Assembly: GCA_000720375.1 (NCBI GenBank)
Contig: JOAA01000002.1
Coordinates: 248,001-312,000, forward strand
Length of the DNA: 64,000 bases
Origin: Rhodococcus rhodnii
GTDB lineage: Bacteria > Actinomycetota > Actinomycetes > Mycobacteriales > Pseudonocardiaceae
Reading direction: 5' to 3'
Position numbers and translations under genes: made by a program. Below the pieces are notes generated by a model that searched no databases, was not told where the DNA came from, and saw nothing but the letters and a program-made list of their open reading frames with translations. This document shows positions 43,722 to 53,747 of the stretch, one piece after another (the stretch's first letter is position 1; the number at the start of each line of letters is the position of its first letter).

Positions 43722-44843
43722 GTGGCCGCCGCGACGAACGGGGCCCCGGTGATCGAGTTCCGGGACGTGACGAAGCAGTACCCCGACGGGACGATCGCCG
43801 TCGACAAGCTGAACCTGACGGTCGAGGCCGGCACCATAACGGTGTTCGTCGGGCCCTCGGGTTGTGGCAAGACCACGTCGTTGCGCATGGTCAACCGGAT
43901 GATCGAGGCCACATCCGGCACCATCCTGATCGACGGCAAGGACATCAGGGACTCCGAGCCAGCGTCGCTGCGCCGCGGCATCGGGTACGTGATCCAGCAG
44001 GCCGGGCTGTTTCCGCACCGAACGGTGCTGGACAACATCGCGACCGTGCCGCTGCTGTCCGGTTGGGACAAACGCAAAGCCAGGGCGCGGGCGGCCGAGC
44101 TGCTGGAGACGGTCGGGCTGCCGGCGGAGATGGGCAAGCGCTACCCCGTGCAGCTGTCGGGCGGGCAGCAGCAGCGCGTCGGTGTCGCGCGGGCGCTGGC
44201 CGCGGATCCGCCGATCCTGCTGATGGACGAGCCGTTCAGCGCGGTCGACCCGGTCGTCCGGGAGGACCTGCAGAACGAGTTGCTGCGCCTGCAGGGCGAA
44301 CTGGACAAGACCATCGTTTTCGTCACGCACGACATCGACGAGGCCGTGCGAATCGGCGAGAAGGTGGCGGTGTTCCGCAAGGGCGGGGTGCTGGCGCAGT
44401 ACGGCACGCCCGCGGAAGTGCTGCGGTATCCCGCTGACGAGTTCGTGGCGAGCTTCGTCGGCCGTGACCGCGGCTACCGTGGACTGTCCTTTTTGGAGTC
44501 CGCCGACATCCGCGTCGACCAGGTCGCGACCACGAAGCTCAATGAGCCGCGCGGCGAAACGAGTTCCGACTGGGTGCTGGTTCTGGACCCGGACGAGCAT
44601 CCGTGCGGCTGGCTGCGCCCCGGGACCACTGTGGACGGTCCGCTGACGCATGATTCCTTGGTAGCGGGCGGGTCTCTCTACGTGACGGGCACGCCGCTTC
44701 GGGGCGCGCTTGATGCGGCGTTGTCGTCGCCGGCCAGCCGGGGCGTGGTGGTCGACCAGGACGGCAAGTACGTCGGCGTGATCACCGCGCGGCAGGTGCT
44801 CGACCTGATCGAGGGCCACCCCGAAGCCGTGAGCAAGCCATGA
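43722..44843 (+). CDS. osmoprotectant ABC transporter ATP-binding protein
   Basis: 373 residues from GTG 43722. Walker A VGPSGCGKTTSL, Q-loop VIQQAGLFPH, signature LSGGQQQRVGVARAL, Walker B ILLMDEPFSAVD, then a C-terminal CBS-like pair (about 270-370: YVTGTPLRGALDAAL, GVVVDQDGKYVGVITARQV) that senses ionic strength in OpuA-type importers. First gene of a four-gene operon for glycine betaine, choline or similar solutes. Confidence 0.92.
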   Translation: MAAATNGAPVIEFRDVTKQYPDGTIAVDKLNLTVEAGTITVFVGPSGCGKTTSLRMVNRMIEATSGTILIDGKDIRDSEPASLRRGIGYVIQQAGLFPHRTVLDNIATVPLLSGWDKRKARARAAELLETVGLPAEMGKRYPVQLSGGQQQRVGVARALAADPPILLMDEPFSAVDPVVREDLQNELLRLQGELDKTIVFVTHDIDEAVRIGEKVAVFRKGGVLAQYGTPAEVLRYPADEFVASFVGRDRGYRGLSFLESADIRVDQVATTKLNEPRGETSSDWVLVLDPDEHPCGWLRPGTTVDGPLTHDSLVAGGSLYVTGTPLRGALDAALSSPASRGVVVDQDGKYVGVITARQVLDLIEGHPEAVSKP

Positions 44844-45496
44844 ACTGGTTGTCCCGCAACATCGACGCCGTTCTCGAGCTGACCGGGTACCACCTGGTGA
44901 TCGCGCTGTTGCCGGTGGTGCTCGGGCTGGTCATCTCCATCCCGTTGGGCTGGGTGGCCAACCGGTGGCCGGTGGCGCGCGCGATCCTCGTGCCGGTCGC
45001 GGGGATCATGTACACGATCCCGTCGCTGGTGCTTTTCCTTATCCTGCCGCCATTGCTGGGCACGAGAGTGCTCGACGAGGTCAACGTGATCGTCGCGTTG
45101 ACGATCTACACCATCGCTCTGCTCGTCCGTTCGGTTGCCGACGCGCTCGCGGCGGTCCCGCCGCACGTGATCGCCGCGGCCAACGCGATGGGGTACCGGC
45201 CCGTGCGTCGGTTCTTCGGTGTGGAGCTGCCGCTCGCGGTGCCCGTGCTGATCGCCGGGCTGCGCGTGGCGACGGTGTCGAACATCAGTCTGACCAGCGT
45301 CGCGGCGATTCTGGGGGTGCCGCAGCTCGGGGCGTTGTTCACCGACGGGTTCGCGGTCGAGAACTATGACGAGATCGTCGTGGCGATCGTGCTGATCTTC
45401 CTGCTCGCGATGATCTTCGACGGCCTGTTGCTGCTGATCGGGCGGTTGCTGACGCCGTGGGCCAGGGCCGGGCAAGCGGTGGAGGCAGCCAAGTGA
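44840..45496 (+). CDS. osmoprotectant ABC transporter permease 1
   Basis: 218 residues, five to six membrane helices. The binding-protein-dependent transport signature is around AANAMGYRPVRRFFGVELPL. Start ATG 44840 overlaps the ATPase stop (ATGA). Its stop overlaps the start of the second permease. Confidence 0.92.
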   Translation: MNWLSRNIDAVLELTGYHLVIALLPVVLGLVISIPLGWVANRWPVARAILVPVAGIMYTIPSLVLFLILPPLLGTRVLDEVNVIVALTIYTIALLVRSVADALAAVPPHVIAAANAMGYRPVRRFFGVELPLAVPVLIAGLRVATVSNISLTSVAAILGVPQLGALFTDGFAVENYDEIVVAIVLIFLLAMIFDGLLLLIGRLLTPWARAGQAVEAAK

Positions 45497-46212
45497 ACAG
45501 TTTCGGCAACGCCTTCAACTGGCTGTTCGAGCCCGAGCAGTGGTCAGGGCCGAGCGGGATCCCGGCGCGCGTGCTCGAGCACCTGGGGTACACCGCGCTG
45601 GCGGTGTTGCTCGGCCTCGTGATCGCCCTGCCGATCGGGATGGCGATCGGGCACAGTGGCAAAGGCGGGTTCCTGGTCGGCGCGGTGAACGCGCTGCGGG
45701 CGATCCCGGAGCTCGGTCTGCTGATCCTGCTGGTGCTGCTGATGGGCATCGGCTTGCTGCCGGTGACGCTGGCCCTGGTGATCCTGGCGATTCCGCCGAT
45801 CTTGGCGGGAACGTACTCCGGGATCAGGAACGTGGACCGGTCCGTTGTGGACGCCGCACGCGGGATGGGCATGAAGGAAGGCCGCATCCTGTTCAGCGTC
45901 GAGCTTCCCAACGCCTTGCCGTTGATCCTTGGCGGCCTGCGCGCGGCAACGCTGCAGGTGCTCGCGACCGCGACCATCGCGGCTTACGTGTCACTCGGTG
46001 GTCTTGGCCGGTTCGTGATCGACGGCCTGTACCTGCGCGACTTCGCCCAAACCCTCGGCGGCACGTACGTGATCGCCGTCGTCGCACTCGCACTCGAGGG
46101 GCTGCTGATTCTCGTCCAGCGGCTCGTCGTGTCCCGCGGCCTGCGCCGCAACCCGACCCGCCGCCGTGACCGCAAGGTCCGGCCGGTGGAAGTAGCAATT
46201 GAAACCGCATGA
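45493..46212 (+). CDS. osmoprotectant ABC transporter permease 2
   Basis: 239 residues from GTG 45493 (GTGA overlap with permease 1). Same fold, about six helices, EAA-type loop DAARGMGMKEGRILFSVELP. Two different permeases plus one ATPase is the OpuB/OpuC arrangement. Confidence 0.92.
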   Translation: MNSFGNAFNWLFEPEQWSGPSGIPARVLEHLGYTALAVLLGLVIALPIGMAIGHSGKGGFLVGAVNALRAIPELGLLILLVLLMGIGLLPVTLALVILAIPPILAGTYSGIRNVDRSVVDAARGMGMKEGRILFSVELPNALPLILGGLRAATLQVLATATIAAYVSLGGLGRFVIDGLYLRDFAQTLGGTYVIAVVALALEGLLILVQRLVVSRGLRRNPTRRRDRKVRPVEVAIETA

Positions 46213-46225
46213 GGAGAGAACAACG

Positions 46226-47143
46226 ATGAAGCGCACACTCGCCGGGCTGGCGACCGTCGTCGCGGCGGCGCTCGCGCTCACTGCATGCGGCGGCTCATCC
46301 GACCCGCTGGCAGGCAACAACGCGACCGGCAACCCCGCGCCGACCGACACGATCATCGTGGGCTCGGCCAACTTCGCCGAGAGCAGGCTGCTGGCGGAGA
46401 TCTACGCACAGGCCCTGTCGGCCAAGGGCGTGAAGGTGGACAAGAAGCTGGGAATCGGCAGCCGCGAGACGTACTTCCCCGGAATCCAGGACGGCTCGAT
46501 CGACCTGGTCCCCGAGTACACCGGCGTCCTGCTGCAGTACCTGGACAAGAAGGCCACGGCGACCAGCTCCGACGAGGTGTACACGGAACTCAAGAAGGTC
46601 CTCCCGCAGACGCTGACGGTGCTGGACAAGGCGGCGGCCGAGGACAAGGACGCGGTCGTGATCACGAAGGAGACGGCGGCGAAGTACAACGCCAAGTCCA
46701 TCGCCGACCTCGTGCCGCACGCCGGTGAGATCACCTTCGGCGGCCCGCCCGAGTTCCAGGAGCGGCCGGATGGCATCCCCGGCATCAAGGAGCGCTACGG
46801 CCTGACCTTCAAGGGCTACAAGTCGCTCGAACCCGGCCCGATCACCACGAAGGCCCTGCTCGACGGTGACATCCAGGCGGCGGACATCTTCACGACCGAC
46901 GCGTCCATCGAGGCAAACGGCTTCGTGGTCCTCGACGACCCGAAGAACAACTTCGCGGCGCAGAACGTCGTCCCGGTGATCAACACCAAGAAGGCGTCCG
47001 ACGTCGTGAAGACCACCCTGAACAAGATCTCGGCCAAACTCGACACCAAGACCCTGCTCGACCTGAACGCCAAACTGGCCGCCCCGGACAAGCCGGACGC
47101 GTCGAAGGTCGCCCAGGACTGGCTGGCCTCAGCCGGAATCTGA
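46226..47143 (+). CDS. osmoprotectant-binding lipoprotein
   Basis: 305 residues from ATG 46226, with AGGAGAGA before it. Lipoprotein signal MKRTLAGLATVVAAALALTAC with Cys21 as the acylated residue. The OpuAC-type binding domain follows (TIIVGSANFAESRLLAEIYA, LVPEYTGVLLQYLDKKA, EPGPITTKALLDGDIQAADI). Captures the solute outside the membrane. Ends before the terminator at 47155. Confidence 0.93.
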   Translation: MKRTLAGLATVVAAALALTACGGSSDPLAGNNATGNPAPTDTIIVGSANFAESRLLAEIYAQALSAKGVKVDKKLGIGSRETYFPGIQDGSIDLVPEYTGVLLQYLDKKATATSSDEVYTELKKVLPQTLTVLDKAAAEDKDAVVITKETAAKYNAKSIADLVPHAGEITFGGPPEFQERPDGIPGIKERYGLTFKGYKSLEPGPITTKALLDGDIQAADIFTTDASIEANGFVVLDDPKNNFAAQNVVPVINTKKASDVVKTTLNKISAKLDTKTLLDLNAKLAAPDKPDASKVAQDWLASAGI

Positions 47144-47154
47144 CGCCCGAACCC

Positions 47155-47202
47155 GGAAAGGCTTGCCGGCCAACGGTTACCTACCGCCCGGCAAGCCTTT
47201 CC
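47155..47202 (+). terminator. terminator of the osmoprotectant operon
   Basis: Perfect 15-bp stem GGAAAGGCTTGCCGG with an 18-base loop, just after the last stop. Confidence 0.82.
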
Positions 47203-47390
47203 GTGCCCCAAGTGGGATTGGGGCGCGAGCTGTGTGCCATGGGGCACCGTTGGGGCCCGAGCGCCGGGTGCCCCGATGGACGCGTCGGGCGTGAAGTCAC
47301 GGAATTGTCGTACCCCTGCGGTAACGTGAAAATTAGGGGTTCCCCCAAGGGAATTGTTGTTGCGATGAAGGCTGCTCGGGGACGGTTGGT

Positions 47391-48167
47391 TCAGGGCTTG
47401 AAGTCGTCGGCGTGGTCCTCGGCCCATTCGCGGAACGTCTTCGCCGGACGCCCGGTCACATCCTCCACAGTGGACGTGACCGGCTCCGGATGGGCGATCG
47501 AAGCCGCCCACGACGCCAGCGCCCCGTTGGCAACGGGTTCCGGCCACCCCGCGGCCAGCATCTCCGCCTTGGCCTCCTCGGCAGGCTGCTCCTCGAACCG
47601 CAACTCCCGGCCGATCACCTCGCCGATGATCCGCACCTGCTCGACCTGAGTGACCAGCGAAGGCCCGGACAACAAGTACTTCGCGCCGACATGCGAATCC
47701 GACAGCAACGCACGGACCCCGACAGCGGCCATGTCGTACTCGTGGATCGAAGACCTTGGCATCGCGCCGAAAGGTGCCCGGACCACGCCGGAAGCTCGAA
47801 TCTCCGGCGCCCACTGCAACGCGTTGCCAGCGAATCCCGTGGGACGCAAGAAGGTCCACTCCAGCCCGGACTTCTCGATCAGCTCCTCCACACCCAGTGC
47901 CCAGTCGGGATCCCCGGCTGACGACAGGTAGACGATCCGCCGCGCCGACGACGAGGCGATCGCGTCGATGATCGGCTCGACGCCGTCGGTATGAAAGAAC
48001 GGCCACACAAGGAAAACCGAAGACACACCGTCCAGCGCTGCCCGCACACTGTCCACATTGGTGATGTCCCCGCCGGTGCTGCGGGCGAAGCGCCGGACGG
48101 GAACCGAGAGCTGGGACACGACCTGGCCGCCGACTTTGCCGGTCGCGCCGGTCACAAGAATCGTCAT
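47391..48167 (-). CDS. NmrA/NAD(P)-binding family protein
   Basis: 258 residues. Rossmann start ILVTGATGKVGGQVVSQL, short-chain atypical family fold: VFLVWPFFHTDGVEP, RIVYLSSAG, WTFLRPTGFAGNALQW and SIHEYDMAAVGVRALL. Could be an NADPH:quinone-type reductase or a redox-sensing regulator without activity. Lies 33 bp ahead of the IclR gene's stop on the same strand, so it may be its target. Confidence 0.85.
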   Translation of the reverse strand: MTILVTGATGKVGGQVVSQLSVPVRRFARSTGGDITNVDSVRAALDGVSSVFLVWPFFHTDGVEPIIDAIASSSARRIVYLSSAGDPDWALGVEELIEKSGLEWTFLRPTGFAGNALQWAPEIRASGVVRAPFGAMPRSSIHEYDMAAVGVRALLSDSHVGAKYLLSGPSLVTQVEQVRIIGEVIGRELRFEEQPAEEAKAEMLAAGWPEPVANGALASWAASIAHPEPVTSTVEDVTGRPAKTFREWAEDHADDFKP

Positions 48168-48200
48168 GCCCCCACCGTGCAACTTCAACCTAGGTTCAGG

Positions 48201-48974
48201 TCAACTCCGGCCGCCGACCCGGGTTGTCATCTCGTGCGCGACCTTCTGCACTTCGCCGGCCAGGTCCGGCCACGTCTCGCCGCATTCCGGTGAGCATTCG
48301 TGACGGAAGGTCGCGCTGATCGCGGCGATGGGCCTGCCGCCGTGGTCGAAGATCGGCGCCGCGACCGAGGCAAACCCCGCGGTGACGTACCCGTCCTCCA
48401 CTGCCCAGCCTCGGCGGCGCTCGGCCGTGAGCAGCCGTCGCAACGAAGGCAAGTCGCGAGGCCCACGGTCGGTCCGCGACACGAAGCTGTCCTTGCTCGG
48501 GAACAACGCCCTGACCTGCGCGGGAGGCAGGTACGCGAGCATTCCCCGGCCCGACGCGGGCAGCTGGGCAGGCAACCGGACCCCCACCGAGGTCACCAGC
48601 GACTGCGGATGCGACGGCTGCTCGCGGACCACGTACAGCGTCTCGGCGCCGTGCAGCACGCCGAGGTGACCGGTGTGCCCGACCCGGTCGGCGAACCGGC
48701 GCAGCAACGGCCGCGCCAGTCGCTCAAGCGGGTCCTGACGCAGGTAGGCCGAGCCGACCTCGAACGCTGTCACGCCCAGCCCGTACCGGCGCTCCTCCGG
48801 CAGATGGGTGACGAACCCGGCCTCGGCCAGTTCGGCGAGCAGGTGATACGTCGTCGAACGCGGTAATCCCAGCTCACGGGCCACGGTCGCGGCCGACACC
48901 GGACCAGGACGACCGGCGATCAGCCGCAGCACGGCAAGGCCCCGGCGCAACGCGGGCACGTCCGAACTCGTCAC
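48201..48974 (-). CDS. IclR-family transcriptional regulator
   Basis: 257 residues. N-terminal winged helix (RGLAVLRLIAGRPGPVS, ELGLPRSTTYHLLAELAEAGF), then the effector domain with GHTGHLGVLHGAETLYVV and SFPASGRG-like PASGRGMLAYL. GTG 48974 chosen; GTG 48977 is next to it. Divergent from the ECF sigma gene 57 bp away. The hut operon is close by, and IclR proteins often control catabolic operons, but no direct evidence links them. Confidence 0.88.
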   Translation of the reverse strand: MTSSDVPALRRGLAVLRLIAGRPGPVSAATVARELGLPRSTTYHLLAELAEAGFVTHLPEERRYGLGVTAFEVGSAYLRQDPLERLARPLLRRFADRVGHTGHLGVLHGAETLYVVREQPSHPQSLVTSVGVRLPAQLPASGRGMLAYLPPAQVRALFPSKDSFVSRTDRGPRDLPSLRRLLTAERRRGWAVEDGYVTAGFASVAAPIFDHGGRPIAAISATFRHECSPECGETWPDLAGEVQKVAHEMTTRVGGRS

Positions 48975-49031
48975 CACACATGTCACGCTAACCCCGCTCA
49001 ACAAAACCGGTCGGCCGAGCATTGGAGGCGC

Positions 49032-49511
49032 GTGAACTTCGAAGAGTTCGTCAGCGCCCGGCTGGACGCGTTGCTGCGGTACGCCATGGCGTTGAGCTGC
49101 GACCCGCACCTGGCACAGGACGTTGTCCAGGAGGCGCTGCTGCGCGCCCAAGTGCGGTGGTCACGCATCAGCGCGCTGGATCATCCGGGTGCTTACGTGA
49201 AGAGGATGGTGACCAACGAGTACCTGTCGTGGCGCAGACACCGGGCCAGGCGAAGCGTCGCCATGACCCAGCTGGAGATCGTCAGCGAGACAGCCGATCC
49301 GATCAGCCAGTACGACCTACGTGACGCCATGCTCGCGCGCATCGCGCAACTGCCACGCAAGCAGCGGGCCGCCGTGGTCCTGCGCTACTACGAAGGCTGT
49401 GGCGACCAGGAGATCGCCGAGATCCTGGGATGCGGCGTGACCACGGTCCGCAGTCACATCTCCCGCGCGATCAGCACGCTGCGGGTCGCCCACACGGAGC
49501 CAGTCGCATGA
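49032..49511 (+). CDS. SigE-type ECF sigma factor
   Basis: 159 residues from GTG 49032. Region 2: FEEFVSARLDALLRYAMALS, DVVQEALLRAQVRW and YVKRMVTNEYLSWRRHRARR; region 4: LPRKQRAAVVLRYYEGCGDQ and LGCGVTTVRSHISRAISTLR. This belongs to the short SigE family common in actinobacteria. The next gene overlaps (ATGA) and is probably its anti-sigma factor. Confidence 0.92.
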   Translation: MNFEEFVSARLDALLRYAMALSCDPHLAQDVVQEALLRAQVRWSRISALDHPGAYVKRMVTNEYLSWRRHRARRSVAMTQLEIVSETADPISQYDLRDAMLARIAQLPRKQRAAVVLRYYEGCGDQEIAEILGCGVTTVRSHISRAISTLRVAHTEPVA

Positions 49512-50470
49512 ACGAGACCGAAGAACTGATCAAGGCGGCGCTGGCCAAGCACGTCGAGCGCACCCCGCACGCCGGGCCCATTCTCACCGCGCTGAGCAGG
49601 CGCAGGCGCCGCGTCAGGCCCTCCCTGATCGCGATCATCGCCGCCACGGTCGTCGCCGCAGGCGTCGCGATCCCCATCGCCATCCAGCGGCCCGAAGCCT
49701 CAGCCCCGCCGGCCACCCAGCAGCCGATGCCCGTCGAGTCCAAGGGCATCAAGATGCGGTACGGCCTCAAAGCCTTGCCCGGGTTCGTCGAGGCCAACCG
49801 CACGGCGGCCATCGATGGCAGCAACCAGGTCCGGACCTGGATGAAGAACACGTGCCAGGCCGGCACGCCAGCGCAGCAGTGCACGCAGAGCCTGAGCCTG
49901 ATCATGTACACGGCGCGCCATCCTTACTGGGCTGATGTCATCGCGCCGAAAGGCGCGCATCCTGTCCGCAACGTGGACACCCCGGGCTGGGCGACGTGGG
50001 ATTCGCAGAACAAGCAGGCCAAGCTGACCTGGCGTCCCCCTGAGCAGGACACGGTTCTGATGGTGTCGTTGCACGACAGCGAGGGGGACGCCACGCGGAA
50101 AGTCTTCGACCTGGCGCGCACCGTCGCCGTGGAGGACAGTGCGGTCGTCCAGCCACCGTTGTCGTTCGGCTGGCTGCCCGCCGAACTCACCAGGACGTCG
50201 GTGACCATCGCGGGTAGTTCGCCGTCGACCGCCGAGACGTGGATCGACGCGGAAACGACCGACCCACGAGGCCGTGAGGTACAGGCCAAGATCGTCGCCA
50301 AGGCCATCGACTCGCCCGAGAACCACACCCTCGCGGTGACCTTGCCGGATGGCCGCCAGGTGCAGCTCATGGCGTCCGGCAACGCGCCGCTTCCGCTGGA
50401 CCAGCTCCGGAAGATCGCCGAGAACCTCAAGCCCGAGCCAGCCCCCGACAAATCCTGGATCGGCAGGTAA
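49508..50470 (+). CDS. probable membrane anti-sigma protein
   Basis: 320 residues. A short cytoplasmic N-terminus (MNETEELIKAALAKHVERTP), a basic stretch, one membrane helix (about 42-61: LIAIIAATVVAAGVAIPIAI), and a large outer domain without a known family. The layout and coupling to the sigma gene support an anti-sigma role; there is no zinc site. Ends 4 bp before the palindromic terminator. Confidence 0.75.
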   Translation: MNETEELIKAALAKHVERTPHAGPILTALSRRRRRVRPSLIAIIAATVVAAGVAIPIAIQRPEASAPPATQQPMPVESKGIKMRYGLKALPGFVEANRTAAIDGSNQVRTWMKNTCQAGTPAQQCTQSLSLIMYTARHPYWADVIAPKGAHPVRNVDTPGWATWDSQNKQAKLTWRPPEQDTVLMVSLHDSEGDATRKVFDLARTVAVEDSAVVQPPLSFGWLPAELTRTSVTIAGSSPSTAETWIDAETTDPRGREVQAKIVAKAIDSPENHTLAVTLPDGRQVQLMASGNAPLPLDQLRKIAENLKPEPAPDKSWIGR

Positions 50471-50474
50471 ACCC

Positions 50475-50518
50475 TCGTGAGTGTTTTGGCCGGTTAGAAC
50501 CGGCCAAAACACTCACGA
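50475..50518. terminator. palindromic repeat, copy 3
   Basis: Perfect 21-bp stem TCGTGAGTGTTTTGGCCGGTT, AG loop. The same core as the 50-bp elements at 7445 and 16025, but the outermost CCC/GGG pairs are not conserved on the right. Confidence 0.87.
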
Positions 50519-50594
50519 CCTAATGTCTGGGATTTCAGACACCTTTGGGGTGCGCCGGGTCGTGCGGAGGTGAGGCACGCGGTGTGATGGCCCA

Positions 50595-52100
50595 ATGGCA
50601 GAACCGGTAGCCCTGGGTCTCACCCCGATCAGCCGCGCCGACGTGGTCGCGGTCGCTCGTGATGGCGTAGGTGTTCGTCTGACCGACGACGCGCTGCGCG
50701 CCGTAGCCCAGTCGCGCGAGCACATCGAACGACTGGCGTCACGGCCTGAACCGACCTACGGCGTGTCCACCGGCTTCGGCGCGCTCGCGGTCCGCCACAT
50801 CCCACCGGTCCGGCGGACCGCGCTGCAGCACGCCGTCGTGCGTTCGCACGCGGCGGGCGCGGGGACGGAGGTGGAGGCGGAAGTCGTCCGAGGCCTGATG
50901 CTCCTGCGGCTGCGCACGCTCGCGATGGGCCATAGCGGCGTCAAAACGTCCACTGTGGAGGCCCTCGCCGGAATGATCAACGCCGGGATCGTCCCGGTCG
51001 TGCACGAATACGGCTCGCTCGGCTGTTCCGGCGATCTCGCCCCGCTGTCGTCGATCGCGCTCGCGCTGACCGGCGAAGGCGATGTCCGGGTGGACGGCGT
51101 GCTGCGGCCGGCGGCGGACGCGTTGCTCGAAGCCGAGATCACCCCGGTCAGCCTGGCCGAGAAGGAAGGCCTCGCGCTGATCAACGGCACCGACGGCATG
51201 CTCGGCATGCTGGTCATGGCCATCGCGGATCTGCGCAAGCTGATGAAGGTCGCCGACCTGACCGCCGCGATGAGCATCGAGGCACTGCTCGGCACCGACC
51301 GTGTCTTCCAGGCCGAACTGCACGCCCTTCGGCCACATCCCGGCCAGGGGGAGTCCGCGCGCAGGATGGCCGAGATCCTGGCCGATTCCGAGATCGTCGC
51401 CAGCCACCGCGGCCCGGACTGCACGCGCGTGCAGGACGCGTACTCGCTGCGCTGCTCGCCGCAGGTCCACGGAGCCGCGCTGGACACCCTCACACACGCC
51501 GAACTCGTCGCGGACCGGGAACTAGCGTCCGCTGTGGACAATCCGGTCGTTCTGGCTGACGGTCGCGTCGAGTCCAACGGCAACTTCCACGGCGCGCCGA
51601 TCGCTTACGTCCTGGACTTCCTGGCGATTCCGGTCGCCGACGTGGCCAGCATGGCCGAGCGGCGCACCGACCGGATGCTCGACGTTTCCCGTTCGCACGG
51701 GCTGCCCGCGTTCCTCGCCGACGACCCGGGAGTGGACTCCGGGCACATGATCGCCCACTACACGCAGGCCGCCGTGGTCGCCGAGCTCAAGCGGCTGGCC
51801 GTGCCCGCGTCGGTCGACTCGATCCCGACCAGCGCCATGCAAGAGGACCACGTCTCGATGGGCTGGGCGGCCGCGCGCAAGCTGCGTAAGGCGGTCGACG
51901 GCCTGACCACGGTCCTCGCGATCGAACTGCTCACCGCGGCACGCGCGATCGACCTGCGTGCCCCGCTCAAGCCCTCGACGGCGACCGCGGCCGCCGTCGC
52001 CGCATTGCGTACTCGCGTTCCCGGGCCAGGGCCAGACCGGCACCTCGCGCCCGAAATCGCCGCTGCCGAAGAACTGATCCGCTCTGGAGGCATCAAGTGA
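50595..52100 (+). CDS. hutH: histidine ammonia-lyase
   Basis: 501 residues. Deaminates histidine to urocanate. The autocatalytic MIO cofactor forms from Cys144-Ser145-Gly146 in [14 protein letters not shown]; Cys instead of Ala is usual in actinobacterial enzymes. Also seen: [25 protein letters not shown] and [13 protein letters not shown] 50595 starts [12 protein letters not shown]. First gene of the hut operon, with its end overlapping hutU (GTGA). Confidence 0.96.
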   Translation: MAEPVALGLTPISRADVVAVARDGVGVRLTDDALRAVAQSREHIERLASRPEPTYGVSTGFGALAVRHIPPVRRTALQHAVVRSHAAGAGTEVEAEVVRGLMLLRLRTLAMGHSGVKTSTVEALAGMINAGIVPVVHEYGSLGCSGDLAPLSSIALALTGEGDVRVDGVLRPAADALLEAEITPVSLAEKEGLALINGTDGMLGMLVMAIADLRKLMKVADLTAAMSIEALLGTDRVFQAELHALRPHPGQGESARRMAEILADSEIVASHRGPDCTRVQDAYSLRCSPQVHGAALDTLTHAELVADRELASAVDNPVVLADGRVESNGNFHGAPIAYVLDFLAIPVADVASMAERRTDRMLDVSRSHGLPAFLADDPGVDSGHMIAHYTQAAVVAELKRLAVPASVDSIPTSAMQEDHVSMGWAAARKLRKAVDGLTTVLAIELLTAARAIDLRAPLKPSTATAAAVAALRTRVPGPGPDRHLAPEIAAAEELIRSGGIK

Positions 52101-53740
52101 CCCCTCGGGCCGCCACCGGCACCACCCTGACCGCGAAGAGCTGGGCCACCGAAGCCCCGCTTCGCATGCTGCACAACAACCTCGACCCGGCCGTCGCCGA
52201 ACGCCCCGAGGATCTCGTGGTCTACGGCGGCACGGGCAAGGCCGCGCGCGACTGGCCGAGCTTCCACGCGATCACCCGTGAGCTGACCGACCTCAACCAG
52301 GACGAGACGCTGCTCGTGCAGTCCGGCCGTCCGGTCGGCGTGCTGCGCACCCACGAATGGGCGCCGCGCGTGCTGATCGCCAACTCCAACCTCGTGCCGG
52401 ACTGGGCGAGCTGGCCGGAGTTCCGCAGGCTGGAGGCCGCCGGACTGACCATGTACGGCCAGATGACCGCGGGTTCGTGGATCTACATCGGAACCCAGGG
52501 CATCCTGCAGGGCACGTACGAGACGTTCGCGGCGATCGCCAACAAGAAGTTCGGCGGCTCGTTGCGCGGCACCCTGACCGTGACCGCGGGCCTGGGCGGC
52601 ATGGGCGGCGCCCAGCCGTTGGCCGTGACCATGAACGACGGTGTCGCGCTGGTCATCGAAGTCGACCCCCACCGCGCCCAGCGTCGCCTTGAGACACGGT
52701 ATCTCGATGAACTTGCGTCCGATTTGGACCGTGCGATCGCGCGGGTCGAAGCGGCCAAGCGTGAAGGGCGGGCACTTTCCGTCGGTGTGGTAGGAAATGC
52801 CGCCGATGTCCTGCCGGAACTGCTGCGCCGGGGCGTCGACGTGGACATCGTCACTGACCAGACCTCCGCGCACGACCCGTTGATGTACCTGCCAAAGGGC
52901 GTAGCGCTGGAGGACTGGTCGGACTACGCGGCCAAGAAACCGGACGAGTTCACCGACCGCGCCCGCGACTCGATGGCCGAGCACGTCGACGCGATGCTGG
53001 GCTTCCTCGACAAGGGCGCCGAAGTGTTCGACTACGGCAACTCCCTGCGTGGCGAGGCCAAACTCGGTGGCTGCGAACGGGCTTTCGACTTCCCCGGCTT
53101 CGTGCCCGCGTACATCCGGCCGCTGTTCTGCGAGGGCAAGGGCCCGTTCCGGTGGGCGGCGCTGTCCGGCGACCCGAAGGACATCGCCGCCACCGACCAG
53201 GCGATCCTGGAGTTGTTCCCGGAGAACGAGTCACTGGCCCGGTGGATCAAGATGGCCGGGGAACGTGTTGAGTTCCAAGGCCTTCCGGCGCGGATCTGCT
53301 GGCTGGGCTACGGCGAACGGCACCTTGCCGGTCTTCGCTTCAACGAAATGGTGGCAAGCGGCGAGTTGTCCGCGCCGGTCGTCATCGGCCGTGACCACCT
53401 TGACTGTGGTTCAGTGGCTTCGCCGTACCGCGAGACCGAGGCGATGGCCGACGGTTCGGACGCGATCGCCGACTGGCCGCTGCTCAACGCCATGGTGAAC
53501 ACCGCGTCCGGCGCGACGTGGGTGTCCATTCACCACGGTGGTGGCGTCGGCATCGGCCGGTCCATCCACGCCGGACAGGTGACTGTCGCAGATGGAACGG
53601 ACCTGTCCGCCCAGAAGATCGAACGGGTGCTGACCAACGATCCGGGTATGGGCGTACTACGCCATGTGGACGCTGGATACGACCGTGCGGGCGAAATCGC
53701 TCAGTCACGGGGTGTGCATATCCCGATGACCCGTGCATGA
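52097..53740 (+). CDS. hutU: urocanate hydratase
   Basis: 547 residues from GTG 52097, full length. Converts urocanate to imidazolonepropionate using tightly bound NAD+. Seen: [56 protein letters not shown], the catalytic [15 protein letters not shown] region and [11 protein letters not shown]. Overlaps hutH. Confidence 0.96.
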   Translation: MTPRAATGTTLTAKSWATEAPLRMLHNNLDPAVAERPEDLVVYGGTGKAARDWPSFHAITRELTDLNQDETLLVQSGRPVGVLRTHEWAPRVLIANSNLVPDWASWPEFRRLEAAGLTMYGQMTAGSWIYIGTQGILQGTYETFAAIANKKFGGSLRGTLTVTAGLGGMGGAQPLAVTMNDGVALVIEVDPHRAQRRLETRYLDELASDLDRAIARVEAAKREGRALSVGVVGNAADVLPELLRRGVDVDIVTDQTSAHDPLMYLPKGVALEDWSDYAAKKPDEFTDRARDSMAEHVDAMLGFLDKGAEVFDYGNSLRGEAKLGGCERAFDFPGFVPAYIRPLFCEGKGPFRWAALSGDPKDIAATDQAILELFPENESLARWIKMAGERVEFQGLPARICWLGYGERHLAGLRFNEMVASGELSAPVVIGRDHLDCGSVASPYRETEAMADGSDAIADWPLLNAMVNTASGATWVSIHHGGGVGIGRSIHAGQVTVADGTDLSAQKIERVLTNDPGMGVLRHVDAGYDRAGEIAQSRGVHIPMTRA

Positions 53741-53747
53741 TCTTGCT

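Noticed and set aside
50595..52100. Cys-Ser-Gly in hutH as a damaged MIO motif
   Set aside because: From memory, actinobacterial histidine ammonia-lyases commonly have Cys at this position and still form the cofactor.
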